Assembly: GCA_023228945.1 (NCBI GenBank)
Contig: JALOAI010000060.1
Location: 1 to 7,704, forward strand
Source of the DNA: Pigmentiphaga sp.
GTDB taxonomy: Bacteria > Pseudomonadota > Gammaproteobacteria > Burkholderiales > Burkholderiaceae_B
DNA: 7,704 nucleotides
Direction: 5' to 3'
This document shows, in pieces, positions 5,495 to 7,704 of this stretch. Numbering within the stretch: the first letter of the stretch is position 1; each line of letters opens with the position of its first letter. Under the pieces are notes generated by a model. It was not told the DNA's origin, searched no databases, and worked only from the letters and a program-made list of their open reading frames with translations. The position numbers and the translations under genes are program-made.

Positions 5495-6532
5495 ATGCTT
5501 GAGCCGATGATTCTCCACCGCATACCTACCCCGCGCCCCCGGCGCAGGCCGGCCGCCATCATGGGCGACGAAAGCCCCGCGCCAGCGGTCCTGCCGGTGC
5601 CGGGCTGGCTGCGCGGCGCGGTTGGCGGCGACAGAACCCTTGCCGCGCAAGGCCTTGACGACGTCGCGCTCGCCGCCGGCGCGGCCATCGCCACGCTCGA
5701 CGCGACCGTGCGCCGGCACGCGCGGTGGGAAGGCGTGTGGCGTCAGCGGCTGGCGTTGTCGGCGGCGGCAATGACGGCGCGGGCCGCGGGCCGGATCGAG
5801 GATGAGGCGGCGCTGCGCGACGCCGTGCTGCTGACGAAGGCCGGCGACGATGTCGGCCCCGCCGGCCGCATGTTTCTGGGCTGGCGACGGCTGGCCGCGC
5901 GACCGGCGGCCGAGCTGCTGGGCGAGGCGGGCATCGCCGGGGTCGTCGAGGATTTCGGCCATGCCGGCGACGACGAGGCGGTCGGCGGGCTGGCACGGGA
6001 GATGCGGCGGCTTGCCGACGGCGCTCGCGTCGCTGGTGCGGCGGCGGCCGCATTCGCGGCTGCCGAGCGCCATGGCTTCGGGCCCGCCTTAGGCGCCTGG
6101 CTTGCCGACGCCCTGCTGGCGCGGCAGCTGGGCTGGGCCCATGCCATGCCGCTGCTGGGCATGGAGGCCGCCCCGCGCCCCGGGCGGAAGCGGGGCGCGT
6201 CCGGCGTCATTGAGACACCGGGCATGGAGACGGAGGCGGACCGGACGAAGAGGCTGCTTGCCGCGCAGGCGCGCGCGGCGTTGCGCGCCGTCGACCTTTT
6301 CGCCGAGCTTGGCCGCCGGGCCGAGCGGCTCGTCGCAATTGCCCCGAAGCTCAGGGCCAAGGCTTCCGGCGCCGTCGTCGAAAGCCTGTTCTCGCAGGAT
6401 GCGCTCGTGGCCTCGCAGACGATCGCCGGCATCAGCGATCGGGGCCTGCGCCGGCTGTTCGACCGGCTGACCGAGCTCGGGGCCGTGCGCGAACTCACCG
6501 GCCGCCCGACCTTCCGCATCTACGGGCTGTGA
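5495..6532 (+). CDS. DUF1403 family protein
   Basis: This 345-aa protein (from ATG 5495) matches my recollection of DUF1403, a family of unknown function seen in rhizobia and relatives, often on plasmids or islands. Features are P-G-W-L-R-G near the N-terminus (37-41), an alanine-rich helical region with V-W-R-Q-R-L-A-L (81-88) and E-D-E-A-A-L-R-D-A (102-110), then D-D-V-G-P-A-G-R-M-F-L-G-W-R-R-L-A (118-134). The C-terminus, D-A-L-V-A-S-Q-T-I-A-G-I-S-D-R-G (302-317) through T-F-R-I-Y-G-L, looks like a winged helix with a final beta wing, suggesting DNA or protein binding. Starts at TTG 5471 or ATG 5507 are possible, and none has a strong ribosome site. The stop overlaps the scpB start, so the two are coupled. 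The frame is intact. The biochemical role is unknown. Confidence 0.8.
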   Translation: MLEPMILHRIPTPRPRRRPAAIMGDESPAPAVLPVPGWLRGAVGGDRTLAAQGLDDVALAAGAAIATLDATVRRHARWEGVWRQRLALSAAAMTARAAGRIEDEAALRDAVLLTKAGDDVGPAGRMFLGWRRLAARPAAELLGEAGIAGVVEDFGHAGDDEAVGGLAREMRRLADGARVAGAAAAAFAAAERHGFGPALGAWLADALLARQLGWAHAMPLLGMEAAPRPGRKRGASGVIETPGMETEADRTKRLLAAQARAALRAVDLFAELGRRAERLVAIAPKLRAKASGAVVESLFSQDALVASQTIAGISDRGLRRLFDRLTELGAVRELTGRPTFRIYGL

Positions 6533-7230
6533 CCGTCATGGCCGGGACGACGCGCGCGGGGCGGGGCAGGGGGCGGCAGGAGGACGTTCTGCTCGACCGC
6601 GAGCTCGACCACCTGCCGCCCGAGGCGCGCTGGCGCGAATGGATGAACCGGGTCGAGGCGATCGTCTTCGCGGCGGCCGAGCCGGTCGGCCGTGAGACGC
6701 TTGCCGGCGTCGTCGGCCGGCATTGCAGCATCGACCTCCTGATCGACGACATTCGCGAAGAGCTGCGCGGCCGGCCCTATGACCTGGTCGCGGTCGCCGG
6801 CGGCTGGAAGCACCTGACGAGGCCGGCCTATGCCGATGCCATCCGCGCGGCGAGCGGCGGGGACGGGCGCGGGGCCGAGCTGACCCAATCCGAGGCGCTG
6901 GTGCTGATGGTGATCGCCTGCTTCCAGCCGATCACGCGCGCCGAGCTGTCGTCGTTCTTCGGCCGCGAGATCAGCCGCGACCTGATCGGCGCCCTGCGCG
7001 GCGCCGGCCTGATCGCGTCCGGCCCGCGCGCGCCGCAGCCCGGCGCGCCCTACACCTATGTCACGACAAAAGAGTTCCTGCTCGCCTTCGGCCTCGACAC
7101 GCTCCGTGACCTGCCCGACTTCGAGGCGCTCGAAGAGGCAGGCCTGCTGTCAAAGGAAAAGCTGCTCGCGGGAGATATTCCAGTCGCGTTGGCTGGTGGC
7201 GAAGACGGTGAACGATCGGGCAGGGCGTGA
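6529..7230 (+). CDS. scpB: ScpB-like segregation and condensation protein (SMC-Scp family)
   Basis: ScpB forms a dimer of winged-helix proteins that bind the kleisin ScpA in bacterial condensin. From GTG 6529 this is 233 aa. The first winged helix spans about 40-110 (E-A-I-V-F-A-A-A-E-P-V to the A-G-G-W-K-H-L-T-R strand). The second is about 118-190 with the family block L-T-Q-S-E-A-L-V-L-M-V-I-A-C-F-Q-P-I-T-R-A-E-L (118-140) and V-T-T-K-E-F-L-L-A-F-G-L (178-189), ending in T-L-R-D-L-P-D-F (191-198). The usual G-R-P-x-L-Y-G-T-T reads G-A-P-Y-T-Y-V-T-T, a divergence expected of an accessory paralogue. The GTGA overlap with the DUF1403 gene implies coupled translation; ATG 6538 is an alternative start. 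No scpA or smc is in the window, so a separate, accessory condensin-like role is inferred. Confidence 0.88.
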   Translation: MTVMAGTTRAGRGRGRQEDVLLDRELDHLPPEARWREWMNRVEAIVFAAAEPVGRETLAGVVGRHCSIDLLIDDIREELRGRPYDLVAVAGGWKHLTRPAYADAIRAASGGDGRGAELTQSEALVLMVIACFQPITRAELSSFFGREISRDLIGALRGAGLIASGPRAPQPGAPYTYVTTKEFLLAFGLDTLRDLPDFEALEEAGLLSKEKLLAGDIPVALAGGEDGERSGRA

Positions 7231-7502
7231 CGCGCTTGCCTCCATATCGGTCATTTGGCTGACTATCGCCATATGCGACAAGCGGCCGTCCTAAGACGAC
7301 ATCATATCGTGCGCCGATGCGGAGACTGATCGAAGGCTCGACGACTTGTCGATCGTTAACTGCCAAAGCATATGGATTTGCTGCGAGGAACCGGAATCCG
7401 GATGGTTCGTTTTGTCATCGTGTGTTCTTCACGGAAGAATGGCGATTGACAAGGTCGACAGTCGGTTCAAATCCTGACGATGCCGGTATTGTAAACGAAG
7501 AC
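7231..7502. other. Intergenic region between scpB and the amidohydrolase
   Basis: No gene is seen in these 272 bp, which are richer in AT than the scpB operon. They contain the short dyads CCGGA-A-TCCGG (7391-7401) and TTCTTC-ACG-GAAGAA (7425-7439). The second could form a hairpin but lacks a T-run. No intrinsic terminator for the scpB operon is recognised. Confidence 0.35.
7446..7472 (+). promoter_or_regulatory. Possible promoter for the amidohydrolase gene
   Basis: A perfect -35 hexamer TTGACA (7446-7451) is followed after 15 bp by TCAAAT (7467-7472), a poor -10 at short spacing. It lies about 30 bp before ATG 7503 and directly follows the TTCTTC-ACG-GAAGAA dyad (7425-7439), which could be an operator. 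Only the -35 match is good. Confidence 0.25.
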
Positions 7503-7704
7503 ATGACGGCGCCGGCCGCAGACCCTCTCTGGAGCGTCGAACGCGGTTTTTCGCCTCTTGTCGGGACCGCAATTCACAACGGCCATCATGTTCGTCGCGG
7601 ACTGGAAGGCCGGTTCGCTCTTTCGCATGAGGAGCGCCGTCGGGAAGAAGACCCGTTCACCGAATATTTCATCCGCGACGTGCCGAACCGCGTCGTCTTC
7701 CACC
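7503..7704 (+). CDS. N-formylglutamate amidohydrolase family protein, 5' part (cut by window edge)
   Basis: An open frame starting at ATG 7503 runs off the right edge after 67 codons. It begins M-T-A-P-A-A-D-P-L-W and contains S-P-L-V-G-T-A-I-H-N-G-H-H-V-R (17-31), with histidines placed as in the metal-binding start of N-formylglutamate amidohydrolase-like enzymes. R-R-E-E-D-P-F-T-E-Y-F (46-56) then matches the conserved E-D-P-x-T block of the same family, and P-N-R-V-V-F-H leads into the expected arginine-rich strand. The classic member, HutG, removes formate from N-formylglutamate in histidine breakdown. Many paralogues have other or unknown substrates and no hut gene is visible here, so the substrate is open. 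The ribosome site is weak (AACGAAG just before the ATG). Confidence 0.75.
   Translation, partial: MTAPAADPLWSVERGFSPLVGTAIHNGHHVRRGLEGRFALSHEERRREEDPFTEYFIRDVPNRVVFH

Noticed and set aside
5743..6519. Minus-strand open frame (258 codons) opposite the DUF1403 gene
   Set aside because: Serine/alanine/arginine shadow of a very GC-rich gene with no motif.
7461..7480. GGTTCAAATCC resembling a tRNA T-arm, as might mark an island attachment site
   Set aside because: The stem pairs only with a bulged T, and no acceptor stem, anticodon arm or CCA end can be folded around it.
1..7704. CRISPR array, tRNA or rRNA gene, phage structural genes, toxin-antitoxin pair
   Set aside because: Looked for on both strands; no regularly spaced repeats, no cloverleaf, and no such protein motifs were seen.

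Overview
High-GC (by eye about two-thirds G+C), GC3-rich coding and the protein families present point to an alphaproteobacterium, most likely Hyphomicrobiales (rhizobia-like). The window reads as accessory DNA, either plasmid or genomic island: within 7.7 kb there is one apparently intact insertion sequence, one gene split by it, one transporter gene cut in half, a frame-shifted integrase-like remnant, and a small operon of a kind found on alphaproteobacterial accessory replicons. The taxonomic placement is an inference.

Layout. (1) 28-2529 is a complete IS21-family element with istA (DDE transposase) and istB (AAA+ helper ATPase) overlapping by 4 bp, plus multiple terminal repeats at both ends. 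(2) The IS lies inside a minus-strand gene for a DUF2478-type protein. The N-terminal 89 codons are on its right (2530-2797) and a 27-bp piece is on its left (1-27). Joining the flanks directly restores the reading frame. (3) 2973-3875 (minus) holds two small genes in the same orientation as the split gene: a 121-aa exported protein with a signal peptide, and a cysteine-rich protein whose N-terminus appears to be lost. (4) 3874-4671 (plus) is the C-terminal 60% of a TRAP transporter large permease (DctM). Its 5' end abuts head-to-head on the truncated cysteine-rich gene, so a rearrangement junction lies near 3870-3890. (5) 4672-5494 has no intact gene. It holds a minus-strand, multiply frame-shifted remnant whose first part resembles the N-terminus of a tyrosine recombinase, followed by an AT-richer stretch with several dyads. 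(6) 5495-7230 is a two-gene operon, a DUF1403 protein and an ScpB-like protein, coupled by a GTGA overlap and preceded by a perfect 12-bp palindrome. (7) 7503 to the right edge is the start of an N-formylglutamate amidohydrolase family gene.

How the parts relate. The left two-thirds is a scar zone: IS insertion, gene truncations and integrase debris. The DUF1403-scpB pair is the only clearly intact non-transposon operon. It is the most interesting system here, because a condensin accessory subunit is translationally coupled to a poorly understood winged-helix-like protein with no smc or scpA in view.
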